A stretch of DNA of 30,064 nt from Paulinella micropora (Eukaryota > Cercozoa > Imbricatea > Euglyphida): the NCBI GenBank assembly GCA_009731375.1, contig BJOX01000338.1, positions 232,780 to 262,843 on the forward strand, written 5' to 3'. Shown here piece after piece: positions 10,886-19,223 of this stretch (its first letter is position 1; each line of letters begins with the position of its first letter). The position numbers and the translations under genes are program-made. The notes beneath the pieces were generated by a model that worked only from the letters and a program-made list of their open reading frames with translations, had not been told where the DNA came from and searched no databases.

Positions 10886-11103
10886 TGTGGACATCACCCC
10901 CCGAATTATCAGGTAAAAAACTTATTTATAGATTTCGTCTGGCCTGACACGTCTGAAATGCCAATTTGATCCTGGTCTTTTGGCTGCTTTTGTCTTTGCG
11001 TCACTGAGCTAATATAACGAGACATCATTCTTTTTTTTTGAGGACTGTGTTTGGTTATATTACCGACTTACTCTTCCATTGAGCTATCGTTGGGGATAGT
11101 ACA
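10886..11103 (+). repeat. 5' LTR
   Basis: First 218-bp direct repeat. Its reverse strand contains a tRNA-A-box-like TAGCTCAATGG near 11090-11080, probably coincidental. Confidence 0.75.
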
Positions 11104-11105
11104 TT

Positions 11106-11120
11106 TGGAGTCCATAGCTA
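11106..11120 (+). promoter_or_regulatory. Candidate primer binding site
   Basis: TGGAGTCCATAGCTA two bases after the 5' LTR. LTR retrotransposon primer sites start TGG because they pair with tRNA CCA ends. The donor tRNA was not determined. Confidence 0.4.
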
Positions 11121-12016
11121 AAGGCTTATTTCTTTTCTGATCTGTCGTACAGACATCTGATAAGCACAAATTTATTTTTTGCTGATCTGTCGCACAGACA
11201 TCAGACTAAAACAAACACTCCTACATCCTCAAACAAAAAAACTTACAAACAAGCGATCAATTTATCACAAGCTGGCATAACCTTTAGCCCTTGTGCACAT
11301 TTGGCTTCTGTGTGCTCTTCTACAAGACACCAGACCACACCTACTCCACTCCCTCTTGCTGCTTGCATAAAGCCAAGTAGGACAAGTACGAAACAAACAT
11401 CAGACAAACACACAGACAGAGGAAAAACGATCAAAGCACTCCCACTCTCTGTTCTGAACCATTTTCCTTACAGTTTCTCTGCAGAAACCAGAGGAGATTA
11501 CACATCTCTCACACAAGAGCAAGACAAATATCGAAGCACTGTCCGACGACAGACTGACTTTTACAAAACAGCTCTTTTGACCAAACCTTCGTTATCTCTG
11601 TGTAGGGCCTGACGCCCCATAACTATTTCAACAGAGAAAAGGAAGAAGGAGAAGAAGGTTGCATAGAGTGATAAGAATAACAGAGAAAAAAAAAATATAC
11701 ATTCTATTCTCTTGCTTCGGCAGAGACAGACGAGACAGCCACGAAACAGCACCGTTACGGGATCGCTATTTGAGTGAGGGATGGTGTTTCCTGGATACGA
11801 CCCGCATTAGTACCAGAATGATGATCTCATTAAAGACTCTACAGTCTAATCAAGAACTGATATATTTTAATAACATGAACTGCTACACCGGATTCCATCG
11901 ATCTCTACTTGTATCGGCATATCGCAAGGTTAGGGCGCACTCAACCCAACTTCGGATATAGTCGTCAGACTTGATCACCTGACACTATATTAAACGATAC
12001 CGATTTATACAAGGGT

Positions 12017-12178
12017 ATGTCTTCACAAAAGGTAAATGTATTTATGGAAACCGACGACCGGTTATTACACATGTATGGAAATGGCGACATTACATTATTA
12101 CTCAACCATAAAACATTATACTTGGACATACTGCACAAATATCTTATCGACAGAAGAAAAAAGAAGATTTTAATATAG
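12017..12178 (+). CDS. Small 53-aa frame inside the LTR element, unidentified
   Basis: ATG at 12017 to TAG at 12176-12178. It is Leu- and Lys-rich with a basic RRKKK end. It lies in the interior of the non-autonomous LTR element, near its 3' end. There is no recognisable gag, protease or integrase motif. It may be a remnant of the parent element or chance. Confidence 0.2.
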   Translation: MSSQKVNVFMETDDRLLHMYGNGDITLLLNHKTLYLDILHKYLIDRRKKKILI

Positions 12179-12348
12179 ATACTGAATGTGCTAGAGTATA
12201 TATACGATTGGTACCGGGGCAAGTATCATTGTTGTTTTATAACTGCTAAGTCGTGGGTTGATGTATCTTCATACATAACTCTAAACGAATCTTAGTCAGA
12301 AAAGAAATCAGTTCAAAGCGTATTATGTCGGAAACGAAGTTCCGCCAT

Positions 12349-12365
12349 AAAAAATTGGGAGGGGG
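12349..12365 (+). promoter_or_regulatory. Polypurine tract
   Basis: AAAAAATTGGGAGGGGG (with TT inside) immediately before the 3' LTR, the expected plus-strand primer of an LTR element. Confidence 0.6.
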
Positions 12366-12368
12366 TAC

Positions 12369-12586
12369 TGTGGACATCACCCCCCGAATTATCCGGTAAA
12401 AAACTTATTTATAGATTTCGTCTGGCCGGACACGTCTGAAATGCCAATTTGATCCTGGTCTTTTGGCTGCTTTTTGTCTTTGCGTCACTGAGCTAATATA
12501 ACGAGACATCATTCTCTTTTTTGAGGACTGTGTTTGGTTATATTACCGACTTACTCTTCCATTGAGCTATCGTTGGGGATAGTACA
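12369..12586 (+). repeat. 3' LTR
   Basis: Second 218-bp direct repeat, followed by the GTAC target duplication at 12587-12590. Confidence 0.75.
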
Positions 12587-12668
12587 GTACAGGTGGAAAC
12601 GATACTAGCGAGAAGTAAAGTCTTGAACCGGTCCGGAGGCGCGAAAACGTTCAGGCAAAATAAAAAGA

Positions 12669-12851
12669 ATGAAACAAAAAGCTCAATTTAATGAAAAAGG
12701 TACTTTCGAAAAATATGACATAATTCGAAAACAGTCACCGCATCCAAGTGCATTACTGGGTAGAACTAGTAGAAGCGGGAAGAGCAGGGACTGCTACTCT
12801 CAAAACACGGAGGTACAGGTAGGAAATTACACCATACATTGGACGAAATGA
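12669..12851 (+). CDS. Hypothetical 60-aa basic protein
   Basis: ATG at 12669 to TGA at 12849-12851, upstream of the protease gene and on the same strand. It is rich in Lys, Arg, Ser and Gln (about 20 percent basic) with no membrane segment or known motif. The position at the head of the capsid block would suit a small basic virion protein, but that is inference only. The frame is short enough to be chance. Confidence 0.3.
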   Translation: MKQKAQFNEKGTFEKYDIIRKQSPHPSALLGRTSRSGKSRDCYSQNTEVQVGNYTIHWTK

Positions 12852-12914
12852 TTAATAAATTATTTTCAATTGCGAAAAAAAAAAGACTTAACCCGCAAAG
12901 ATTGGAAACACACA

Positions 12915-13769
12915 ATGAACAAAGATGATTTTGTAAATACTCTAACGAACAAAATGACTTCCGATCCAAATTTAGATAAACGAGTTTCAACAGATTTTAA
13001 TATTGATGAAGGAATGCCCCAACCGCTAACCCCGAGCATCGCGGAGACAACCATACCCCCGAGCATCACTTCACATCAACCACAGCCAGACCAAACACCA
13101 CCAGAGGAGACAACCATACCTCCGAGAACAAGTTCTGCGGAGCAGAACATCGTGGCAAAGCCACTCATCGCGGAGACACCAGAGCAACCACAGACAGACG
13201 AGCAACAGCAAGAGCAACCACAGCAACAGGGTGAGGGGAGGGGACTAATGACTAATGAAATAGACGACATAATGAAAAAATATGGATGGTATCTCGGAGC
13301 AATAGCCAGTGATGAAATCTACAAGTTGAAGCCGGAAGCAGAAANNNNNNNNNNAATATACAAGTTGAAGCCCGGAAGCAGAAAGCAATACGGATTTATT
13401 ATGAATTTAGACAATCACAAGCAAGCGGGGTCTCATTGGATCGCCGTATGGATAAGTCTAGATAAAGACAGGAGTGTTGAAGTGTATGACCCATTAGCAC
13501 TTTACGAGCCGACAGAAGACTTTCAACAACAAATGAAACAACTANNNNNNNNNNTAATAGACAAAAGTCATCCAGATAGTTATTTGTTAATGAAGGTTAA
13601 TCAAGTAAAACAACAATCAGACACATCAGACACGTGCGGTTGGCATAGTATGAGGTTTTTAATGGAGCGAGCAAAAGGCATTAAATTCAAATTTGCCAGT
13701 GGCTACACAGACCTAAAAGAAGAAGAAGCAGAAAAATTAAAAGCACAGAATTGGATATGGTCATTTTGA
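12915..13769 (+). CDS. Adenain-like cysteine protease (virion maturation protease)
   Basis: About 284 codons from the ATG at 12915. An N-terminal region of about 110 residues is Pro/Gln/Thr-rich with repeated ETTIPP-like units. The C-terminal half carries the Ulp1/adenain-type triad in order: His in GSHWIAVW (codon about 174), Asp in VEVYDPL (about 192) and Cys in DTCGWHSM (about 241). Proteases of this type process capsid precursors in adenoviruses, Polintons and Polinton-like viruses. The gene lies just upstream of penton-like and major capsid genes, as in those viruses. Two 10-N joins (13345-13354 and 13545-13554) fall inside. The first has the same about 25 bp on both sides with one C lost on the left, an assembly overlap rather than real protein sequence. 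Activity is unproven. Confidence 0.8.
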   Translation: MNKDDFVNTLTNKMTSDPNLDKRVSTDFNIDEGMPQPLTPSIAETTIPPSITSHQPQPDQTPPEETTIPPRTSSAEQNIVAKPLIAETPEQPQTDEQQQEQPQQQGEGRGLMTNEIDDIMKKYGWYLGAIASDEIYKLKPEAEXXXXIYKLKPGSRKQYGFIMNLDNHKQAGSHWIAVWISLDKDRSVEVYDPLALYEPTEDFQQQMKQLXXXXIDKSHPDSYLLMKVNQVKQQSDTSDTCGWHSMRFLMERAKGIKFKFASGYTDLKEEEAEKLKAQNWIWSF

Positions 13770-13793
13770 CACATACATTTGATATTTCTTTGG

Positions 13794-13808
13794 AGGGGTT
13801 CCACCCCT
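13794..13808 (+). terminator. Hairpin 1 after the protease gene
   Basis: AGGGGT / ACCCCT, six base pairs with a three-base loop, 24 bp after the protease stop. It is GC-rich in an AT-rich context. It may act in transcript 3'-end formation, as hairpins do in some large DNA viruses. Function is inferred. Confidence 0.45.
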
Positions 13809-13826
13809 ACCATACCCCGCGGGTTT

Positions 13827-13848
13827 GGAAAGGGGCCCAGCCCCTTCC
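13827..13848 (+). terminator. Hairpin 2 after the protease gene
   Basis: AAGGGGC / GCCCCTT, seven perfect pairs with a CCA loop, extended by GG/CC across one bulged A. It is the second of a tandem pair 18 bp apart. The rest of 13770-13978 is intergenic and AT-rich. Confidence 0.45.
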
Positions 13849-13978
13849 ATAAACATCGGGGGCTACGCACTTTTAAGGATTACAATAAGCATTAATTTTT
13901 TTGAAAAAGAAAAAACGATGTTTAGAATAAGCGAGAGTGATTACGCCCTTCCGTCAGTAAAGCGCAATTCTAAATATC

Positions 13979-14406
13979 ATGGAGTATAAAGGTGGTAGAA
14001 GCTCTGGAATTTACTACATAAATAGTAAAAATAGGATAACTGGCACAGACAGCGACTTTACACACGAAATAAACTTAAAATCACTAGACAATCCCACACA
14101 TTGTAAAATTCTTCATATTTATGTGCCGAAATTGTATTACTCTGTGGCTTCACCATATAATACTTTTACATTATCCGAAGACGGGTATGAGGCTTTAATT
14201 ACAATACCTGAGGGCAACTACACAATGAACAACTTAAAAAATAAACTGGCAGAGGTACTGACGACAGAAAGTCCGAATGATTATACTTATGTAGTCTCAA
14301 GCAACAATACAAACACGGAAGCGGAGGATGGCAAATTAACATTCAGTGTTTCAAATAACGGAGGTATTCAACCGCGGTTTATATTTGATGGTGATACCCG
14401 TATTCA
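13979..14406 (+). CDS. Penton-like minor capsid protein, 5' part only
   Basis: ATG at 13979, 142 codons open into the 431-N gap. The N-terminus SSGIYYINSKNRI followed by a GTDSDFTHEINL stretch and a series of short beta-strand-like segments resembles the small jelly-roll minor capsid (penton) proteins of Polinton-like viruses and virophages. These usually begin with a conserved Y-[IN]-[DN]-S-[RK]-N-R-type stretch. The order protease, penton, major capsid protein supports this. The C-terminal half lies in the gap. A TCTA sits six bases before the ATG. Identification is from memory of the family pattern, not a search. Confidence 0.6.
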
Positions 14407-14837
14407 NNNNNNNNNNNNNNNNNNNNNNNNNNNNNNNNNNNNNNNNNNNNNNNNNNNNNNNNNNNNNNNNNNNNNNNNNNNNNNNNNNNNNNNNNNNNNN
14501 NNNNNNNNNNNNNNNNNNNNNNNNNNNNNNNNNNNNNNNNNNNNNNNNNNNNNNNNNNNNNNNNNNNNNNNNNNNNNNNNNNNNNNNNNNNNNNNNNNNN
14601 NNNNNNNNNNNNNNNNNNNNNNNNNNNNNNNNNNNNNNNNNNNNNNNNNNNNNNNNNNNNNNNNNNNNNNNNNNNNNNNNNNNNNNNNNNNNNNNNNNNN
14701 NNNNNNNNNNNNNNNNNNNNNNNNNNNNNNNNNNNNNNNNNNNNNNNNNNNNNNNNNNNNNNNNNNNNNNNNNNNNNNNNNNNNNNNNNNNNNNNNNNNN
14801 NNNNNNNNNNNNNNNNNNNNNNNNNNNNNNNNNNNNN
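14407..14837. other. Assembly gap (431 N) spanning the penton/major capsid junction
   Basis: The end of the penton-like gene and the start of the major capsid gene must both fall here if they are intact. The true size is unknown. Confidence 1.
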
Positions 14838-14838
14838 G

Positions 14839-16231
14839 CTTAACAAACTTACTGCCCGCGAAAGTCTTGCGAGTGTGCCAATTACGAGTGTCGGAGGAAT
14901 TGAATCAACTTTTGAAATTCCTACTCGTCCTTTGAACCTTGCGAGGTCTGTGTTGCGATTTACCTACACACCAACGACTGGAGGAATCGGTCATTATAAC
15001 AGAATTGCTATGGACTGCCTTTCAATGATTAAGACAATTGAACTGCGAAGCAGAAGCGGTCAGTATTTGTGTAATCTTCAACACGTGGGAAATTACACTA
15101 AGATGATTTGGAAACCTGAGATTTCTTATGATAGATTTATGGCTTTGGATAACCACGGAGCTAATTCTGGTTATGGGTCTATGCTCCAAAAGTGTAATGC
15201 TGGAAAGATTGACGTCGGAACTGTGGCAGACAGAAAGACTATTACTGATGCAAATGCGGTTGGGACTTTAAAAACCGCAGTTCAAACATGCTACAAAGTT
15301 CCACTTGTCGCTGCTCGTCGTCATAATGATACCGCCCTCGCAGATAGCACTGCTGGAGACTATAGTCTTGTTAATGTTGAGTATGAGGAGGCAAAGTATT
15401 TTGAGGGTGGAGATATTGGTGAAGACCCCGCAGCAGTTCTGGCAAATGCAGTCAATACTGGAAATTCGCCAGTAATCAATGTGTCTTTACCTCTTGGTAT
15501 GCTTTTTGGAACTATTTTTGAAATTGATAAGACTATCGGCTTTAATGAAAACCATATTTTATGGAACTGATGCTAAAAGTGTTGCAACAGGAGCAACTGC
15601 CACCGCACAGCCAGCAACGATTACTAATCTTAACCTCTTTCTTGCTGTTGAAACTGACCCTAATGTTATATTGGGTGTTCAACAAAAGATTGCTGGTGAA
15701 GGCTTTTCGTTTAAGACTGAATACCCTATCTCTTGGAAAACTAATCTCGCGGCGGGCACTCAGTCATTTGTTTTGAAGATGAACCGTTCGCAGGGTGAGA
15801 GAATTCGCCGACTTTGCACGAGTGGATTTAATAATACTGAAAGTTCAAACACCGCATTTGATTGCGATAACAGAGCACAGGCTAAGATTACTTCTTATTA
15901 TACTACTTTGGATAGTAATAGAATCCAGCAGTTTGATGTTGCTTGCTCCCGCGATGAAGATTATATGATTTTGAAAGAAAAACTTAGGGGCTCTGCTATT
16001 TTGAATTCAAATGTGTATAAATATAACTGGTTCCACGTTGATTTCTGGGATCACAACCGCCCGCTTTATGACAAGAGAGAAGAAGAGGGATATGAAGTGT
16101 CGGGTTTGTCTTTGGACACCGAACGGCGGTATGAATGGAGTGCGACTGGGGCTGTACAATTGAATTATTATACTTACGCTATTCTTCAGAGGACTATTGT
16201 TGTTAAGGGAATTGAAATCCTTATGTCATAG
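14839..16231 (+). pseudogene. Hexon-like major capsid protein, 5' end in gap, one frameshift
   Basis: A frame enters from the gap at 14839 (LNKLTARESLAS...) and runs to a stop at 15568-15570. A second frame, shifted by one base, carries on from about 15550 to TAG at 16229-16231. Together they make about 464 residues, near the usual length of Polinton-like virus major capsid proteins (double jelly roll). The sequence is beta-rich, with PTRPLNLARSVLRFTYTP near the start and WFHVDFWDHNRPLYDKREEE near the end. Placement after protease and penton genes fits a hexon-like capsid protein. The break lies in the AT-rich ATATTTTATGG region at about 15555-15563 and could be a sequencing indel or real decay. 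The rest shows no other stop. Confidence 0.6.
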
Positions 16232-16250
16232 AAAGATTCAAAAATCTTTC
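16231..16250 (+). terminator. Hairpin 1 after the major capsid gene
   Basis: GAAAGATT / AATCTTTC, eight perfect pairs with a CAAA loop, starting on the last base of the stop codon. Confidence 0.5.
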
Positions 16251-16264
16251 AGCAAAAGGTTTGG

Positions 16265-16286
16265 TGAAACTTTTGTAAAAGTTTCA
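16265..16286 (+). terminator. Hairpin 2 after the major capsid gene
   Basis: TGAAACTTT / AAAGTTTCA, nine perfect pairs with a four-base loop, 14 bp after hairpin 1 and followed by an A-rich tract. It pairs in layout with the two hairpins after the protease gene. Confidence 0.5.
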
Positions 16287-16343
16287 AAAACTAATAAAAA
16301 TAAAAAAGAAAAATAAAAATATTTTTTTTCTTTTATATAAACA

Positions 16344-17588
16344 ATGAAAACTCACCAGAGAAACTTAATCACAGAAAATCCAGACGGAGATTTTATAAAT
16401 GTCAGAGTTGGATATGATGGTGATATTGAAACAAATAATTCAAAAACCGCTTTTGGCGAAGCAGTAGTAGGTCAATTAACACCAGTTTTACAGGAAATCT
16501 TTCCATATACCATTAATACTAGGATATGGACAAAAACAGAAACAAAATCGTCTGTGTCATTTTTGAATAATATGGCTGAATTGAAAACAACTGCTGATGC
16601 TACGGCAGATGCTAGACTGGTAAGTAAAAGGAGAATAAAATATAGAACTGGAATGGGTGTCCTAGCCCGCTTTACTGCTCTATGGACAACGGATGATACA
16701 AAAGATTACTATTCATATATTGGAATAGGAAATGATCTCGTTGATGGATTTTATTTTTACAAAAATCAAGCAGGAATAAGTATTGCACATTGTAAAGGAG
16801 GTGCCGCAGTTTATATTGACCAAGAAGACTGGGACGACCCGTGCGATGGAACTTCGGCTATGCCTGACTTAGACTGGAGCAAAGGAAATGTATTTCAAAT
16901 TCAATTTCAGTATCTTGGGTTTGGTGCTATTAAGTTTTATATTGAAAATCCCATAACAGGATTATTTCAATTAGTTCATATGATTGACTATGCGAATGCT
17001 AATACTGGGGTAAGCCTGCGAAATACAACATTACCTTTTACAGCAGTAATGAGAAATGATGCAGCGACTGGAATACAAACTCTTAAAACAGCGAGTGCCA
17101 GTTTATTCATTGAGGGAACGAATACGATAAACACAAGTATAACAAACGAAGTGGAAGGAAGTAAAGCAGCAAACACCACTGAAAGTCCTATTATTAGTAT
17201 CAGGAATAAAGCAACATTTGATGCGGGCGGTGCTAATTTAACAAATTATTCAAATGTTTATCCTACTTTGATAAGTATTACAAATGAAGATAGTAAGTCG
17301 TGTGTAGTAAGAATGGTATTAAATGGAACACTAACTGGAGCAGGTTTTGCAGATGTTGATTCTAAGTATTCAATTGTAGATACTGATACAAAGGCGAGTG
17401 CCGTTGCCAACGGAACAACAATTTTTAAACTATATGTAAATTCTCAATCAACTCAACAAATCAATCTTAGAAGTTATGATATATATTTGACTCCTAGTGA
17501 TGTATTGACTTTTACACAGAAATCCGTCGGAACTGCCAATAATGGTTCAAATGTCAATGTTATTGCTAATTTTATTGAGGATCAGTGA
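16344..17588 (+). CDS. Putative virion surface / fibre-like protein (414 aa)
   Basis: ATG at 16344, intact to TGA at 17586-17588. TTTTATATAAACA directly precedes the ATG and may be a viral promoter. The central part (about residues 95-235), with GMGVLARFTALW, a GNVFQIQFQYLGFGAIKFYI stretch and NPITGLFQLVHMIDYANAN, resembles a conserved beta-sandwich seen in uncharacterised structural proteins of tailed phages and large DNA viruses, possibly concanavalin-like. The C-terminal third is Thr/Asn/Ser-rich. There is no signal peptide or membrane segment. Position right after the major capsid gene suggests a capsid decoration or receptor-binding protein. Function is inferred. Confidence 0.6.
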   Translation: MKTHQRNLITENPDGDFINVRVGYDGDIETNNSKTAFGEAVVGQLTPVLQEIFPYTINTRIWTKTETKSSVSFLNNMAELKTTADATADARLVSKRRIKYRTGMGVLARFTALWTTDDTKDYYSYIGIGNDLVDGFYFYKNQAGISIAHCKGGAAVYIDQEDWDDPCDGTSAMPDLDWSKGNVFQIQFQYLGFGAIKFYIENPITGLFQLVHMIDYANANTGVSLRNTTLPFTAVMRNDAATGIQTLKTASASLFIEGTNTINTSITNEVEGSKAANTTESPIISIRNKATFDAGGANLTNYSNVYPTLISITNEDSKSCVVRMVLNGTLTGAGFADVDSKYSIVDTDTKASAVANGTTIFKLYVNSQSTQQINLRSYDIYLTPSDVLTFTQKSVGTANNGSNVNVIANFIEDQ

Positions 17589-17622
17589 TACAGAAAAAAA
17601 AAACAATGAAGGTAATATGATA

Positions 17623-18076
17623 TTAGAGATATTTTCTTACCGCATCTTTGTTTTTAAAATAAGGTTGTTGAATTAAATATTCAAGGTATGGTTTATCAAT
17701 CTTAGCAACATCTTCAATTTTCATTTTTATACTTTCCATATTGAAGAAAAATATCGGTTTCATTTTGTGCTATCTCTTCGCCTACATTAGCCTTTATTTC
17801 GGTCATTCCAGTCTCTCTCACAACAAGATCTGTTTCCTTAAAAGGAGTGCTTTGTTCCTCCATCATGTTTTCTAATGTGGCCTCCAATGGAATAAATACT
17901 TTCACGTTACATACTTCGTCTGTAGCTTTCGCTGTGTCGTCCCTCGACTTGTATTGCTCATAGAAAGATACAATGTCAGGCTTAGTCCATTTAATTGTCG
18001 GCTTTTTTATTTCGCCGTCAAGGTTCCATTTTTCAATTTCATTCAAGTAGTCTTGTTTGGTGTTCAGGTCAGTCAT
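17623..18076 (-). pseudogene. GKYKG-motif protein, frameshifted (paralogue 1)
   Basis: ATG at 18076, convergent with the fibre-like gene. The first frame ends at TGA 17716-17714 just after QYGKYKN. A frame shifted by one base continues with KIEDVAKIDKPYLEY and ends at TAA 17625-17623. This tail aligns with the neighbour at 18102 (KIQDVATIDKPYLEW), so the two genes are paralogues and this one is broken in an A-rich run. The motif matches the DUF3820 / ExoX C-terminal-like pattern GKYKG-x-D-x-YL-W. In ExoX that region follows the nuclease, and here there is no nuclease domain. The N-terminal half is acidic and unique. A role in viral nucleic acid handling is speculation. Confidence 0.6.
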
Positions 18077-18101
18077 CTTATATTATTATATTATTTTTTT
18101 A

Positions 18102-18389
18102 TCAAATATATTTTTTTACTTTACTTTTAATGTCTGTAAATTTTTCAAACCACGGCTGTTTCATGACCCATTCAAGATATGGCTTATCAATAGTTGCAAC
18201 ATCTTGAATTTTCTTACCTTTATACTTACCGAATGGAAAAATATCCCTTGGCTTGCCTGCCCGTGCATTTTCAATCATTTGGATTTCGTCAGTAATTATC
18301 TTTTTAACATCGGTAATAGAAAATGTTTCTTTTTTATTTTCAATAGCGAGTTTCTCAAACTTCTCACATAATCTGATGAGGGTGGTCAT
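18102..18389 (-). CDS. GKYKG-motif small protein (DUF3820-like, paralogue 2)
   Basis: Intact. I prefer the ATG at 18389 (95 aa). The frame is open to an earlier ATG at 18440 that would add 17 Phe-rich residues. A helical charged N-terminus (about 50 residues, EKFEKLAIENKKE) is followed by FPFGKYKGKKIQDV, DKPYLEWVMKQPWF and a basic end. The pattern is that of the DUF3820 / ExoX C-terminal-like domain found in phages and large DNA viruses. A palindromic TCTATATAGA lies three bases upstream of the 18389 ATG. Only 25 bp separate it from the paralogue gene at 18076, so the two probably form one transcription unit. Confidence 0.65.
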   Translation of the reverse strand: MTTLIRLCEKFEKLAIENKKETFSITDVKKIITDEIQMIENARAGKPRDIFPFGKYKGKKIQDVATIDKPYLEWVMKQPWFEKFTDIKSKVKKYI

Positions 18390-18440
18390 TGGTCTATATA
18401 GAGTGGTAAAAAATTTTATGAAAAAAAATTTATTAATCAA

Positions 18441-18717
18441 ACTCGCAACAGGAGAGGACTTTCATTTTTTCAAAAAAAGATAACTAAGTTCAGGACAGCA
18501 GTAAAAACTAAGAGACTGGTTTTTATGTCTCTTCGTGTTGATTTGGCAAAAGATAAATGAGTTACTTTTTTTTAGAGTTTGAGAGAAATTCAAATATGGA
18601 CTATTTATTGATTAAGAATGCTTGTATTGAATTTGGATAAAATTATGTATATTTTTATTGAAATTAATAGTAAGACGAATTTATATGAAAATAGCCTTAT
18701 TTTATATAAAAAGATAA
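18441..18717. other. AT-rich spacer, right edge of the viral gene block
   Basis: Very AT-rich, without a convincing frame. This is the last sequence that looks like the viral block. From 18718 the composition changes. Confidence 0.5.
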
Positions 18718-19223
18718 GTGTCCTATAGTGGCACCTATAGTAGTAAAGTCACGGTCTCTGTCTCGTTGTGCGGACTGAACCCGGGCCGAGCCAACCAACG
18801 TAGGCTTCATAACCTTTACTTGAAGCAGTTAATGCTTTGCGCTTTGTTCATACAGAGGTTAGTATATACTACAGTGTTCTTCAAGTTGGCGGTGAAGCCA
18901 AGTGTCCGGTCACAGTGTTAATATAGAGACAAGTATGAATGCAGAAACAATCTGTAGCCCTTTGGTGAAAAAAAAGGAAAAGTGACAGGTCACTACTCAA
19001 AACTGGAACTACATTAGGTGTTGGTTCAGACATTACAGAGAATACTTAATAAANNNNNNNNNNAGATGAATTACTTAATAAAGGTAATACTATGGAAATA
19101 CTAAAGTTCAGGACTGAAAGTAAGTAATAGTGACAAAAAATGCAATTGATTGCATCCGTCTAACTTAAAGCAGGAAATTATTATTATATACTACTACTTG
19201 ACTAAAACTGAATTAATAATTCT
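18718..19223. other. Unidentified stretch with a 10-N join
   Basis: Starts TGTCCTATAG and has a GC-richer part (18745-18800) that could be an LTR-like or regulatory sequence, but no second copy lies in the window. Ten N at 19054-19063 are flanked on both sides by ACTTAATAAA, so the join is probably an unmerged overlap. No gene seen. Confidence 0.4.

Larger units (their letters stand above)
10886..12586 (+). mobile_element. Non-autonomous LTR retrotransposon (TRIM-like)
   Basis: Two 218-bp direct repeats, 10886-11103 and 12369-12586, begin TGTGGACATC and end ATAGTACA. They differ by a few substitutions and small indels. The element is flanked by GTAC on both sides (10882-10885 and 12587-12590). 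A TGG-starting primer-binding-like site follows the left repeat by two bases (11106), and a polypurine tract (AAAAAATTGGGAGGGGG, 12349-12365) precedes the right repeat. The 1.27-kb interior has no gag or pol frame, so the element must depend on a relative. GTAC also precedes the right LTR, so the exact LTR boundary could shift by up to four bases. Confidence 0.75.

Noticed and set aside
11080-11098. tRNA-like A-box in the LTR, suggesting a SINE
   Set aside because: No B box at the right distance, and the paired LTRs, target duplication and polypurine tract explain the sequence better.
12848-12928. Short basic frame overlapping the protease start (MINKLFS...)
   Set aside because: Only 26 codons in an A-rich stretch. 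No support beyond an ATG.
13969-18402. TCTA near start codons as a Mavirus/CroV-type late promoter
   Set aside because: Present before the penton-like gene and one GKYKG gene, but absent before the protease, the fibre-like gene and the other GKYKG gene. Too short and common to call.
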